NCBI RefSeq assembly: GCF_002237655.1
Contig: NZ_NOKT01000017.1
Location: forward strand, 62,001 to 126,000
Source: Streptomyces sp. XY006
GTDB taxonomy: Bacteria; Actinomycetota; Actinomycetes; Streptomycetales; Streptomycetaceae
DNA: 64,000 bases
Direction: 5' to 3'
Notes under the pieces: generated by a model
Seen by the model: the letters and a program-made list of their open reading frames with translations, nothing else
What the model was told of the DNA's origin: nothing
Database searches by the model: none
Part shown: positions 34,450 to 43,206 of the stretch, piece after piece
Position numbering within the stretch: the stretch's first letter is position 1
How the letters are laid out: every line of letters starts with the position of its first letter
Program-made: the position numbers and the translations under genes

Positions 34450-36317
34450 GCGCCCGCACCCGCCGCCTCACGACCGCCCAGGCCCTGGTGCGGTTCCTGT
34501 CCGCCCAGTACACCGAGCGGGACGGCGTGCGCCGCCGGCTGATCGCCGGGACCTGGGGCATCTTCGGCCATGGCAACGTCGCCGGAGTCGGCCAGGCGCT
34601 CGTCGAGTACGCCGACGTGATGCCGTTCCACCAGGGCCGCAACGAGCAGTCCATGGTGCACGCGGCGGTCGGCTACGCCCGCCAGCTCAACCGCCTGTCC
34701 GCGCAGGCGGTGACGACATCCATCGGCCCGGGCGCCACCAACCTGGTCACCGGCGCCGCGCTCGCGACCATCAACCGCCTCCCGGTGCTGCTCCTGCCCG
34801 GCGACTACTTCGCCTCGCACTCCGCCGACCCGCTGCTGCAGCAGCTGGAGCACCCGGTCGAGGCCGACGTGTCCGTCAACGACACCCTGCGCCCGGTCTC
34901 GCGCTATTTCGACCGGATCACCCGCCCCGAGGCGCTGATCCCCTCGGCGCTGCAGGCGATGCGCGTCCTGGCCGACCCGGCCGAGACGGGAGCGGTGACG
35001 CTGGCCCTGCCCCAGGACGTGCAGGCGGAGGCGTACGACTGGCCGGAGGAGTTCTTCGCCGAGCGCGTCTGGACCGTACGGCGTCCCGCGCCCGACCCGG
35101 TGGAACTGGCCGCCGCCGTCGAGGCGATCCGGTCGGCCGAACGGCCGCTGATCGTGGCGGGCGGCGGCGTCCACCACAGCGAGGCCGAGGCGGCGCTGCG
35201 GGCGTTCGTGGAGGCCACGGGCATCCCGGTCGCCTCCACGCAGGCGGGCAAGGGCTCCCTGCGCCACGACCACCCCGCCGACCTCGGCGGCATCGGCCAC
35301 ACCGGCACGGCCCCGGCGGACGAACTGGCCCGCACCGCCGACCTCGTGATCGGCGTCGGCACCCGCTACACCGACTTCACCACCGCCTCCGGCACCCTCT
35401 TCCAGCACCCGGACGTGCGGTTCCTCAACCTCAACATCACCGGCTTCGACGCGCACAAGCTGGCGGCGCGCACACTGGTCTGCGACGCGCGGACGGGACT
35501 CGACCTGCTGCGGGAGGCGCTCACCGGCCACCGCGTGAGCGAGGAGTACGTCGCCGGGTACCGGGCGGGCAAGGCCCGCTGGGACGAGGTCGTCGAGGCC
35601 GCCTACCGCGCCGGCGACGACAGCGCCGTCCCGACCCAGACACAGGTGCTCGGCGCGCTGGACGCCGTCGTGGGCGACGACGACGTGGTGATCAACGCGG
35701 CCGGTTCGCTCCCCGGCGACCTGCACAAGCTGTGGCGCTCGCGCGGCCCGCGCCAGTACCACCTGGAGTACGGCTACTCCTGCATGGGCTACGAGATCCC
35801 GGCCGGCATCGGCGTCCAGCAGGCCGCCCCGGGCACGCCGGTGTGGGCGCTGGTCGGCGACGGCACCTATCTGATGATGCCGACGGAGATCGTCACGGCC
35901 GTCCAGGAGGGCCTGCCGCTCAACATCGTCCTCATCCAGAACCACGGCTACGCCTCCATCGGCGGCCTGTCCGAGTCGGTCGGCGGCGAGCGCTTCGGCA
36001 CGGCCTACCGCTTCCGGGCGGCCGACGGCACCTTCACCGGCGCACCGCTCCCCGTCGACCTGGCCGCCAACGCCGCGAGCCTCGGCATGGAGGTGCTGCG
36101 CGCCAAGACGGTGGGCGAGCTGCGCGAGGCCCTGGCGGCGGCCCTCGCCTCCACGCGGCCGACCTGCGTCTACGTCGAGACCGACCCGGCCCCGACCGCT
36201 CCCCCGGCCGAGGCCTGGTGGGACGTGCCGGTCGCCGAGACCGCCTCCCGCGAGGCCGCCGTCGAGGCCCGCGAGCGCTACGACCACCAGGTGGCCGGCC
36301 GCCGCCGCCACCTCTGA
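34446..36317 (+). CDS. iolD: 3D-(3,5/4)-trihydroxycyclohexane-1,2-dione acylhydrolase (IolD)
   Basis: 623-residue thiamine-diphosphate enzyme that opens the inositol-derived ring to 5-deoxy-glucuronate. The N-terminal PYR domain has GIFGHGNVAGVGQAL and the activating Glu segment HQGRNEQSMVHAA. The C-terminal PP domain has the ThDP/Mg motif VGDGTYLMMPTEIVTA...NHGY. Length is normal. Translationally coupled to iolB. Confidence 0.95.
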   Translation: MSARTRRLTTAQALVRFLSAQYTERDGVRRRLIAGTWGIFGHGNVAGVGQALVEYADVMPFHQGRNEQSMVHAAVGYARQLNRLSAQAVTTSIGPGATNLVTGAALATINRLPVLLLPGDYFASHSADPLLQQLEHPVEADVSVNDTLRPVSRYFDRITRPEALIPSALQAMRVLADPAETGAVTLALPQDVQAEAYDWPEEFFAERVWTVRRPAPDPVELAAAVEAIRSAERPLIVAGGGVHHSEAEAALRAFVEATGIPVASTQAGKGSLRHDHPADLGGIGHTGTAPADELARTADLVIGVGTRYTDFTTASGTLFQHPDVRFLNLNITGFDAHKLAARTLVCDARTGLDLLREALTGHRVSEEYVAGYRAGKARWDEVVEAAYRAGDDSAVPTQTQVLGALDAVVGDDDVVINAAGSLPGDLHKLWRSRGPRQYHLEYGYSCMGYEIPAGIGVQQAAPGTPVWALVGDGTYLMMPTEIVTAVQEGLPLNIVLIQNHGYASIGGLSESVGGERFGTAYRFRAADGTFTGAPLPVDLAANAASLGMEVLRAKTVGELREALAAALASTRPTCVYVETDPAPTAPPAEAWWDVPVAETASREAAVEARERYDHQVAGRRRHL

Positions 36318-36386
36318 TCCCGCCCTCCTCTCCCTCCTCGCCCTCCTCCCCCTGAACCCAGGCTCCCCGAAAGGCCCTTACGCACC

Positions 36387-37880
36387 ATGAAGACCCTCAC
36401 GCACTGGATCGACGGCAAGCCCGTCGAGTCCACCTCCGGCCGCTTCGGCCCCGTCTACGACCCGGCCACCGGCGCCCAGGAGAAGCAGGTCGGCTTCGCG
36501 ACCGTCGAGGAGGTGGACGCCGCGGTCGCCTCCGCCAAGGCCGCCTTCGACAGCTGGGGCCAGTCCTCTCTGGCCAAGCGCACCGCGGTCCTGTTCAAGT
36601 ACCGCGAGCTGCTGGACGCCCACCGCGACGAGATCGCCGCACTGATCACCGCCGAGCACGGCAAGGTGCACTCCGACGCGCTCGGCGAGGTCGCGCGCGG
36701 CATGGAGATCGTGGAGCTGGCCTGTGGCATCTCGGTCCAGCTGAAGGGCGAGCTGTCCACCCAGGTGTCCTCCCGGGTCGACGTCGCCTCGATCCGCCAG
36801 CCGCTGGGCGTGGTCGCGGGCATCACGCCGTTCAACTTCCCGGCGATGGTGCCGATGTGGATGTTCCCCATCGCCATCGCCTGCGGCAACACGTTCGTGC
36901 TCAAGCCCTCGGAGAAGGACCCGTCGGCCTCCCTGCGGCTGGCCGAACTGGCCGCCGAGGCGGGCCTGCCGGACGGTGTGCTGAACATCGTGCAGGGCGA
37001 CAAGACGGCCGTGGACCGCATCCTGGAGCACCCGGACGTCGAAGCGGTCTCCTTCGTCGGTTCGACCCCCATCGCGAAGTACATCCAGCTCAAGGCCGTC
37101 GAGCACGGCAAGCGCGTCCAGGCCCTCGGCGGGGCCAAGAACCACATGCTGGTGCTGCCCGACGCCGACCTCGACCTCGCCGCCGACCAGGCGATCAACG
37201 CGGCGTACGGCTCGGCGGGCGAGCGCTGCATGGCCGTGTCGGTGGTGGTCGCGGTCGGCGACACGGGCGACGAGCTGGTGGCGAAGATCGCCGAACGGGC
37301 CAGGGCCCTGCGGATCGGCCCGGGCACCGACCCGGCGTCGGAGATGGGCCCGCTGATCACCCGCGAGCACCGCGACAAGGTGGCCTCCTACGTGGCGTCG
37401 GCCGCCGAGCAGGGCGCCGAGGTCGTCGTCGACGGCACGGGCCTGACGGTGGACGGCCACGAGGACGGCTTCTTCCTCGGCGTGTCCCTGCTGGACCGGG
37501 TGCCGCTGACGGCGGACGCCTACCGGGACGAGATCTTCGGCCCGGTGCTGTGCGTGGTCCGCGCCGCGACCTACGACGACGCGATCCGGCTGATCAACGC
37601 CTCCCGCTGGGGCAACGGCACCGCGATCTTCACCCGGGACGGCGGCGCGGCCCGCCGCTTCCAGCTGGAGGTCAAGGCCGGCATGGTCGGCGTCAACGTG
37701 CCGATCCCGGTGCCCGTCGGCTACCACTCCTTCGGCGGCTGGAAGGACTCCCTCTTCGGCGACCTGCACATCTACGGCAACGACGGCATCGCCTTCTACA
37801 CCCAGGGCAAGGTCGTCACCACCCGCTGGCCGGACCCGTCCGACGGCGGCATCAACCTCGGTTTCCCGAGCAACTCCTGA
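36387..37880 (+). CDS. mmsA: CoA-acylating methylmalonate-semialdehyde dehydrogenase (IolA/MmsA)
   Basis: 497-residue aldehyde dehydrogenase that turns malonate semialdehyde (from inositol) or methylmalonate semialdehyde (from valine) into acetyl-CoA or propionyl-CoA. The catalytic Cys is in GSAGERCMAVSV, and the NAD site VSFVGSTPIAKYI and LGGAKNHMLVLPDADL match MmsA. Preceded by a 69-bp pyrimidine-rich gap with GAAAGG before the ATG. It ends the catabolic part of the operon. Confidence 0.95.
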   Translation: MKTLTHWIDGKPVESTSGRFGPVYDPATGAQEKQVGFATVEEVDAAVASAKAAFDSWGQSSLAKRTAVLFKYRELLDAHRDEIAALITAEHGKVHSDALGEVARGMEIVELACGISVQLKGELSTQVSSRVDVASIRQPLGVVAGITPFNFPAMVPMWMFPIAIACGNTFVLKPSEKDPSASLRLAELAAEAGLPDGVLNIVQGDKTAVDRILEHPDVEAVSFVGSTPIAKYIQLKAVEHGKRVQALGGAKNHMLVLPDADLDLAADQAINAAYGSAGERCMAVSVVVAVGDTGDELVAKIAERARALRIGPGTDPASEMGPLITREHRDKVASYVASAAEQGAEVVVDGTGLTVDGHEDGFFLGVSLLDRVPLTADAYRDEIFGPVLCVVRAATYDDAIRLINASRWGNGTAIFTRDGGAARRFQLEVKAGMVGVNVPIPVPVGYHSFGGWKDSLFGDLHIYGNDGIAFYTQGKVVTTRWPDPSDGGINLGFPSNS

Positions 37881-37902
37881 CGCCGGAAGGGGGGTTCGGT
37901 CG

Positions 37903-38694
37903 ATGGCGAAGACCGGTGACCGTGCCCGGGCCCGCGCGGCGGCCGCCCCCGCGCTGGCCGCGCTGGACTTCGCCCTGGACCGGGGCAGTCCCGTGCCGCT
38001 GTACCACCAGCTCGCGCAGCAGCTCCAGGCGGCGATCGAGCACGGCTCCCTCGCCCCGGGCGACCTGCTGGGCAACGAGGTGGACCTCTCCGTCCGCCTC
38101 GGGCTGTCCCGCCCCACCGTCCGCCAGGCCCTCCAGTCCCTCGTCGACAAGGGGCTGCTGGTCCGGCGGCGCGGGGTGGGCACCCAGGTGGTGCACAGCC
38201 GCGTCCGACGCCCCCTGGAGCTGAGCAGCCTCTACGACGACCTGGAGGCGGCCGGGCAGGGACCGACCACGCAGGTCGTGCGCAACGAGGTCGTCCCGGC
38301 CTCCGGCGAGGTGGCGGCGGCGCTCGGCGTGCCCGAGGGCGCCGAGGTCGCCGCCCTGGAGCGCCTGCGCCGCACCCACGGGCGTCCGGTGGCGCTGCTC
38401 CGCAATCACCTGCCGGTGTCCCTGCTGGCCCTCGACGACGCCCGGCTGGAGTCGACGGGCCTGTACCGGATGATGCGCGCGGCGGGCATCACCCTGCACA
38501 GCGCCCGCCAGACGGTCGGCGCCCGCGCGGCGACCCGGGAGGAGGCGGCCCGCCTGGAGGAACGGGAGGGGGCGGCGCTGCTCACGATGGAGCGGACGGC
38601 GTACGACGACACGGGGCGAGCGGTGGAGTACGGAACGCACATCTACCCCGGGTCGCGGTACACCTTCGGCTTCCAGTTGCTGGTGAGACCTTGA
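37903..38694 (+). CDS. GntR family (HutC/UTRA) transcriptional regulator
   Basis: 263-residue repressor. The winged-helix GntR domain is residues ~25-95 (PLYHQLAQQLQAAIEHGSL; LSVRLGLSRPTVRQALQSLV), followed by a UTRA ligand-binding domain (~105-255). It is 22 bp after mmsA with GGAAGGGGGG upstream, so is the last gene of the iol operon and the best candidate for its repressor; GntR-type regulators of inositol catabolism are known in Streptomyces. A perfect TGTA-N2-TACA site lies in the iol divergent promoter (31442-31451). Its stop codon abuts the promoter of the next operon. Confidence 0.93.
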   Translation: MAKTGDRARARAAAAPALAALDFALDRGSPVPLYHQLAQQLQAAIEHGSLAPGDLLGNEVDLSVRLGLSRPTVRQALQSLVDKGLLVRRRGVGTQVVHSRVRRPLELSSLYDDLEAAGQGPTTQVVRNEVVPASGEVAAALGVPEGAEVAALERLRRTHGRPVALLRNHLPVSLLALDDARLESTGLYRMMRAAGITLHSARQTVGARAATREEAARLEEREGAALLTMERTAYDDTGRAVEYGTHIYPGSRYTFGFQLLVRP

Positions 38695-38748
38695 CCCGAC
38701 CCCGGCCTCGGGTACAAAGTCGTACATATACGCCGTAAACATACGGTG
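38691..38748 (+). promoter_or_regulatory. Promoter and 18-bp palindromic operator of galE/c-di-GMP operon (copy A)
   Basis: TTGACC (38691-38696), then TACAAA near 38713 as a -10 candidate, TACATATA (38723-38730) and the palindrome CGCCGTA-AACA-TACGGTG (38731-38748; 6 of 7 arm pairs). The same module, in the same order, occurs at 45121-45175. The palindrome sits just downstream of the -10, a classical repressor position, ~30 bp before the epimerase ATG. GTACAAAGT (38712-38720) also matches the iol promoter arm. Confidence 0.75.
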
Positions 38749-38777
38749 CCCGGACGCATCCGAAGCGGGAGTCTGGC

Positions 38778-39878
38778 ATGGCCCGCAGGAACCAGTCGCC
38801 GACCGCTCGAGGAGCCGGTTCCCCCTGGGCACCCTCGACCGTCCTCGTCACCGGCGGCGCCGGTTTCATGGGCAGTCACACCTGCGTGGAGCTGCTGGAC
38901 CACGGCTACGAGGTGATCGTGGTCGACAACTACGCCAACAGCACCCCGCACGTCTTCGCCCGGGTGGAACGGATCGCCGGCCGCTTCGTCGGCGCCGTCT
39001 ACGAACTGGACATCCGTGATCGGCACGCCCTCTCGGCCGTCTTCGACCGACACTCCGTGGACGCCGTCGTGCACTTTGCCTCGCACAAGGCGGGGGGCTT
39101 GTCGACACGGATGCCCGCCACGTACTACGACACCAACGTCGGCGGCACCACCGCCCTGCTGCGGATCATGCACGAGCACGGGGTGCACCGGCTGGTCTAC
39201 GCCTCCTCCTGCTGGGTCTACGGCGACGCCGGGAGCGGCCCGCACGACGAGACCACCCCGGTCCGGCCCGGCACGCCCTACGCGTCCTCGAAGTGGATCT
39301 GCGAGGAGATGTTCGCGGAGGTGTGCCGCCGCCATCCCGACTACAGGGTGCTGTGCCTGCGCTACCCCGTCCCGGCCGGGGCCCACCCGAGCGGACTCCT
39401 CGGTGAGGACCCGCGTGACACCCCGGAGAACCTGTTGCCCTACCTGGCACAGGTGGCCGTCGGCCGGCGCGACAGGCTCTCGGTCTACGGCGGCGACTAC
39501 CCGACCCGCGACGGCACCGGAGTCCGGGACTATCTGCACGTCATGGACGCCGTCGAGGCGCACCGCATGGCCCTGGACCACCTGGCCGACGGGCCGGGCA
39601 TGCGGGTGTACAACCTCGGTGCGGGCACGGGCAGCTCGGTCCTGGACGTCGTCGACACCTTCTCCCGGGCCTGTGGCAGGCCCATTCCGTACGACGTCGC
39701 GGACCGCCGCCCCGGGGACGTCGCCGAGCTGGTCGCCGACGCCTCGGCCGTGGAACGTGCCTGGGGATGGCATCCCACCCGGAACCTGACCGACGTCTGC
39801 CGGGACGCCTGGCGGTTCCAGCGGCTCAACCCGCAGGGGTACGTGGACGCCGCGCGGCGGCCGGAGACGAAGGGGTAG
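38778..39878 (+). CDS. GalE-like NAD-dependent sugar-nucleotide 4-epimerase
   Basis: 366-residue extended SDR. The NAD motif VTGGAGFMGSHTCVELL and GalE-like VHFASHKAGG..STRMPATYYDTNV are clear; the catalytic pair is Tyr168/Lys172 in PYASSKW. At the UDP-sugar site, where GalE reads RYFNPVGAH, this protein has RYPVPAGAH (195-203), losing the conserved Asn. The preceding SSS motif is ASSCWVYG. It may therefore use another sugar nucleotide or have changed activity. It carries a non-typical 20-residue N-terminal extension. The stop is 4 bp before the c-di-GMP protein's GTG, so they form an operon. Confidence 0.88.
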   Translation: MARRNQSPTARGAGSPWAPSTVLVTGGAGFMGSHTCVELLDHGYEVIVVDNYANSTPHVFARVERIAGRFVGAVYELDIRDRHALSAVFDRHSVDAVVHFASHKAGGLSTRMPATYYDTNVGGTTALLRIMHEHGVHRLVYASSCWVYGDAGSGPHDETTPVRPGTPYASSKWICEEMFAEVCRRHPDYRVLCLRYPVPAGAHPSGLLGEDPRDTPENLLPYLAQVAVGRRDRLSVYGGDYPTRDGTGVRDYLHVMDAVEAHRMALDHLADGPGMRVYNLGAGTGSSVLDVVDTFSRACGRPIPYDVADRRPGDVAELVADASAVERAWGWHPTRNLTDVCRDAWRFQRLNPQGYVDAARRPETKG

Positions 39879-39882
39879 CGCC

Positions 39883-42800
39883 GTGCCGCCCCCGGCCTTC
39901 CGCGCCACCCGTGCGGCGCGCCCCGACCGGCGCAGGGGCCCGGCCCCCCGCCGGTTCTCCCCGTTCGGGCGCGCCGCACCTGGACGCGGTGCGGCGCCCG
40001 CCGTACCGGCGCCCCGCTCAGCGGGCCCGGCCGTGTGGCCGGCCCGCCGGCTGATGGGGGCACATCTCGCGGCGGTCGGCGTGCTCGCCGCCGTCGCCCT
40101 GAGCGATCCGGTGCTGCGCACTCCGTTGTGGGCCGTCATCGCGCTGACGGGAGCGGCCGCCGTGGTCGTCGGTGTGCGCGTCCACCGGCCCGCGCACCGG
40201 CGGCCGTGGCTGCTGCTCGCCGCCGGGATGCCGGTCCTCGCCGCGGGCGAGACCTACTCCCACGCCCGGGAGATGCACTTCCCCGCGTCGGGCGCGTTCC
40301 CCTCCCCGGCGGACGTCTGCTCGTCCGTGGCCTACCTCCTGTTCGGCGTGGGGCTGTGGGGGCTGGCGCACTACCGCTGGAGGGCCCGTGACCTGCCGGG
40401 GCTGCTCGACACCGTGGTCATCACGGCCGGGCTGGCCCTGCCGGTGTGGGTGTACCTGATGCAGCCGCTGGCCCGGGCCGAGGGGCTGAGCCTGCCGCAG
40501 CGCGTGCTCAGCATCGCCTATCCGATCGCGGACGTCCTGATGCTGGCCCTGCTGGTCCCGCTGCTGTTCCGGGACCGCGCGGCCGGCCCGAGCCGCTCCG
40601 TGCAACTGCTCGTCCTGGGCACCCTGGCGCTGCTCGGCTTCGACATCGCCCACAGCCTGCTGCAGCTGAACGGCGCCTGGCAGCCGGGCGCCCTGCCGGA
40701 CGCGGGCCGGATCGTGTTCTACACGGCCTGGGGGCTCGCCGCGCTGCACCCGTCCATGGCCCGGCCGGACGTCCGGGAGCCCCGGCCGCCGTCGTTGCTG
40801 CCGCCCCGGCACCGGCTGCTGCTGCTCGCCGCCGCCACCCTGATCCCGCCCGCGATCCTGGTCCACGAGGAGAGCCTGGGCCTGGCGTACGACGCGACCG
40901 TGCTGGCCGCGTTCTCCGGCGTGCTGTTCCTGCTGGTGATCCTGCGGCTCACCCTGATGGTCGTCGCGCACCGCCGCGCCATGGCGCGGGAGCTGGCCCT
41001 GCGCACCGCGGCGGCGTCCCTGGTGGGCACGGTCTGGCCGGCGGAGATCGAGCGGGTCTGCGACGAGGCGGTCACCGCCCTGTTCAGGCCGCCGGGCCCG
41101 CACCTGACCCTGCTGCTGTCGGCCGCGGAGGCCCGGGACCTGTACGCGCGTCTGGCGCGCTGTCCCGCCTGGGCCGAGCGTCCCGGCGCCACGCGCCACG
41201 GGTCGGCCGAGGCGGCCCGGGGCCGCACCGTCATGGTTCCGGTCGACGCGCTGGGGCCCGAGATCGCCGCCCGGCTCGGCGATCTGCCGACGGCCCTGCT
41301 GTGCCCCATGGTCCAGCCCGAGCGGCCCGCCAGCAGCGAGCTCCCGGGCGCCCTGCTGGCGGCGGGCTCGGAACGGCGGCTCAGCGAGATGCGCGGTTCC
41401 CTGGAACTGCTCGCCTCCCACGCCGGGCTCGCCACGGAGCGCATCGCCCTGCGGCGGGAGGTCATCCGCAAGGAGAACGAGGCGTACTTCCGCACACTCG
41501 TGCACAACGCCGCGGACATCATCCTGATCGTCGACGACGACACCACCGTCCGTTACGCCAGTCCGTCCGCCCCGAGCGTGTTCGGCAGCGCCGAGCTCAC
41601 CGGCCTGCGGCTGCCGGACCTGGTGGACCCCCGGGAGCGGGAGCGGGTCGAGGCGACCCTGAACGCCGTGCTGCACGACGGTCCGCGGGAGGCGCACGAC
41701 AATTGGCGGGTACTCCGGGACGCTGACCCCGTCGAGGTGGAGGTGCGCTGCCGCGATCTGCGCCGGGACCCCACCGTGGGCGGCCTGGTCGTCACCCTGC
41801 GGGACGTCACCGAGCAGCGGCAGCTGGAGCGGGAACTGATCCGCAGAGCCTTCCACGACCCCCTGACCGGCCTGCCCAACCGGGCCCTGCTGCTGGAGCG
41901 GACCGAACGGGCGCTGCGCCGGGGCCACCGGGAGTCGACGACGACCTGTCTGCTCTTCATCGACCTGGACGACTTCAAGATCGTCAACGACACGCTCGGC
42001 CACTCGGTCGGCGACCGGCTGCTGTGCGCGGTGGCCGAGCGGCTGTCGGGGGCGTTGAGCCGCACCGACACTGCGGCGCGCCTCGGCGGCGACGAGTTCG
42101 CCGTGCTGATGGAGGCGGCGCGGCGGCCCCTCGACGCGGAGCTGCTGGCCGACCACGTGGTCCGGACGCTGAGCCGGCCCTTCCATCTGGACGTGGAGAC
42201 GGTGAGCGTCTCGGCCAGTGTGGGCGTGGCCACGGTGGAGGACAGCACGAACGCCGGGGGTCTGCTGGCGCTCGCCGATCTGGCCCTGTACGCGGCCAAG
42301 ACGTCCGGCAAGCGCACCTGGCGCCGGTTCCGGCCCCAGCAGCGGATGCGGGTGGTGGAGCGCCACGACCTGCAGGTCCGGCTCGACAGGGCTGTCAGCA
42401 AGGAGCAGTTCGGCGTGCGCTATCAGCCGGTGGTGGACATCGCGCGCGGCGAGGTCGTGGGCTTCGAGGCCCTGGTGCGCTGGCCGGAACTCGGCCCCGA
42501 TCCGGTGCCCCCGGGGCAGTTCATCCCGCTCGCCGAGGAGACCGGGCACATCTCGGCGCTGGGCGCCTGGGTGCTGCGCAGGGCGACGGCCGACCTCGCC
42601 CGGCTCCAGCAGCGCACGGCGGGGCTCGACCCGCCGTACCTCAGTGTCAACGTGTCCGCCCGGCAGTGGCGGGACACCAGCTTCCTTGACGTGGTGCACA
42701 CGGCCCTGGACGCCACCGGCCTCGCCGCGGGCACCCTGCAGCTGGAACTCACCGAGTCGGTGCTCATGCGGCGCACCGGGCAGATCGACGCGCAGCTACG

Positions 42801-43170
42801 GGCGCTGAAGGACCGTCAGGTGCGCATCGCGGTGGACGACTTCGGCACCGGTTTCTCCTCGCTGCGCTATCTCCGCGACTTCCCGATCGACGTACTGAAG
42901 ATCGACAAGTCGTTCATCGACGGCATACCGCGGGACTCCCGGCAGGTCGCACTGGTCGAGGGCATCGTCCATCTCGCCGACACACTGGGCCTGCAGGTGA
43001 TCGCCGAGGGCATCGAGGAGGAGCCGCAGCGCGCGCTGCTGGCGGACCTCGGGTGCCGGTACGGGCAGGGGTTCCTGTTCGCCCGGCCGATGACGCTGGA
43101 GCAGGCCGAGGCCGTGCTGCGGCAGCGCAACGTGGGCCGCGGGACGGCGGGCCGGCTGGACGGGACGTGA
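39883..43170 (+). CDS. Membrane PAS-GGDEF-EAL cyclic-di-GMP protein
   Basis: 1095-residue protein. An N-terminal membrane region (about nine helices, residues ~55-370) is followed by a GAF-like stretch, a PAS domain (~534-660), a GGDEF domain with intact LGGDEF (~733-738) and an EAL domain (~838-1080). The EAL site is complete: FEALVRW, NVSARQW, ELTES, DDFGTGFSSL, KIDKSF and EGIEEE. The inhibitory I-site is not intact (SRTD instead of RxxD before GGDEF). It could both make and break c-di-GMP. In Streptomyces c-di-GMP controls development; here the operon with a sugar epimerase and a shared promoter with glycosyltransferase genes suggests polymer control. Confidence 0.93.
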   Translation: MPPPAFRATRAARPDRRRGPAPRRFSPFGRAAPGRGAAPAVPAPRSAGPAVWPARRLMGAHLAAVGVLAAVALSDPVLRTPLWAVIALTGAAAVVVGVRVHRPAHRRPWLLLAAGMPVLAAGETYSHAREMHFPASGAFPSPADVCSSVAYLLFGVGLWGLAHYRWRARDLPGLLDTVVITAGLALPVWVYLMQPLARAEGLSLPQRVLSIAYPIADVLMLALLVPLLFRDRAAGPSRSVQLLVLGTLALLGFDIAHSLLQLNGAWQPGALPDAGRIVFYTAWGLAALHPSMARPDVREPRPPSLLPPRHRLLLLAAATLIPPAILVHEESLGLAYDATVLAAFSGVLFLLVILRLTLMVVAHRRAMARELALRTAAASLVGTVWPAEIERVCDEAVTALFRPPGPHLTLLLSAAEARDLYARLARCPAWAERPGATRHGSAEAARGRTVMVPVDALGPEIAARLGDLPTALLCPMVQPERPASSELPGALLAAGSERRLSEMRGSLELLASHAGLATERIALRREVIRKENEAYFRTLVHNAADIILIVDDDTTVRYASPSAPSVFGSAELTGLRLPDLVDPRERERVEATLNAVLHDGPREAHDNWRVLRDADPVEVEVRCRDLRRDPTVGGLVVTLRDVTEQRQLERELIRRAFHDPLTGLPNRALLLERTERALRRGHRESTTTCLLFIDLDDFKIVNDTLGHSVGDRLLCAVAERLSGALSRTDTAARLGGDEFAVLMEAARRPLDAELLADHVVRTLSRPFHLDVETVSVSASVGVATVEDSTNAGGLLALADLALYAAKTSGKRTWRRFRPQQRMRVVERHDLQVRLDRAVSKEQFGVRYQPVVDIARGEVVGFEALVRWPELGPDPVPPGQFIPLAEETGHISALGAWVLRRATADLARLQQRTAGLDPPYLSVNVSARQWRDTSFLDVVHTALDATGLAAGTLQLELTESVLMRRTGQIDAQLRALKDRQVRIAVDDFGTGFSSLRYLRDFPIDVLKIDKSFIDGIPRDSRQVALVEGIVHLADTLGLQVIAEGIEEEPQRALLADLGCRYGQGFLFARPMTLEQAEAVLRQRNVGRGTAGRLDGT

Positions 43171-43206
43171 GCCGGAGGAGCCGTGGACGACCGGCCCGGT
43201 GCGGCG

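Noticed and set aside
40018..42699. 893-codon frame antisense to the c-di-GMP gene
   Set aside because: Composition is shadow-like (Gln/Arg/Gly/His repeats) and the plus-strand gene has complete GGDEF and EAL motifs.
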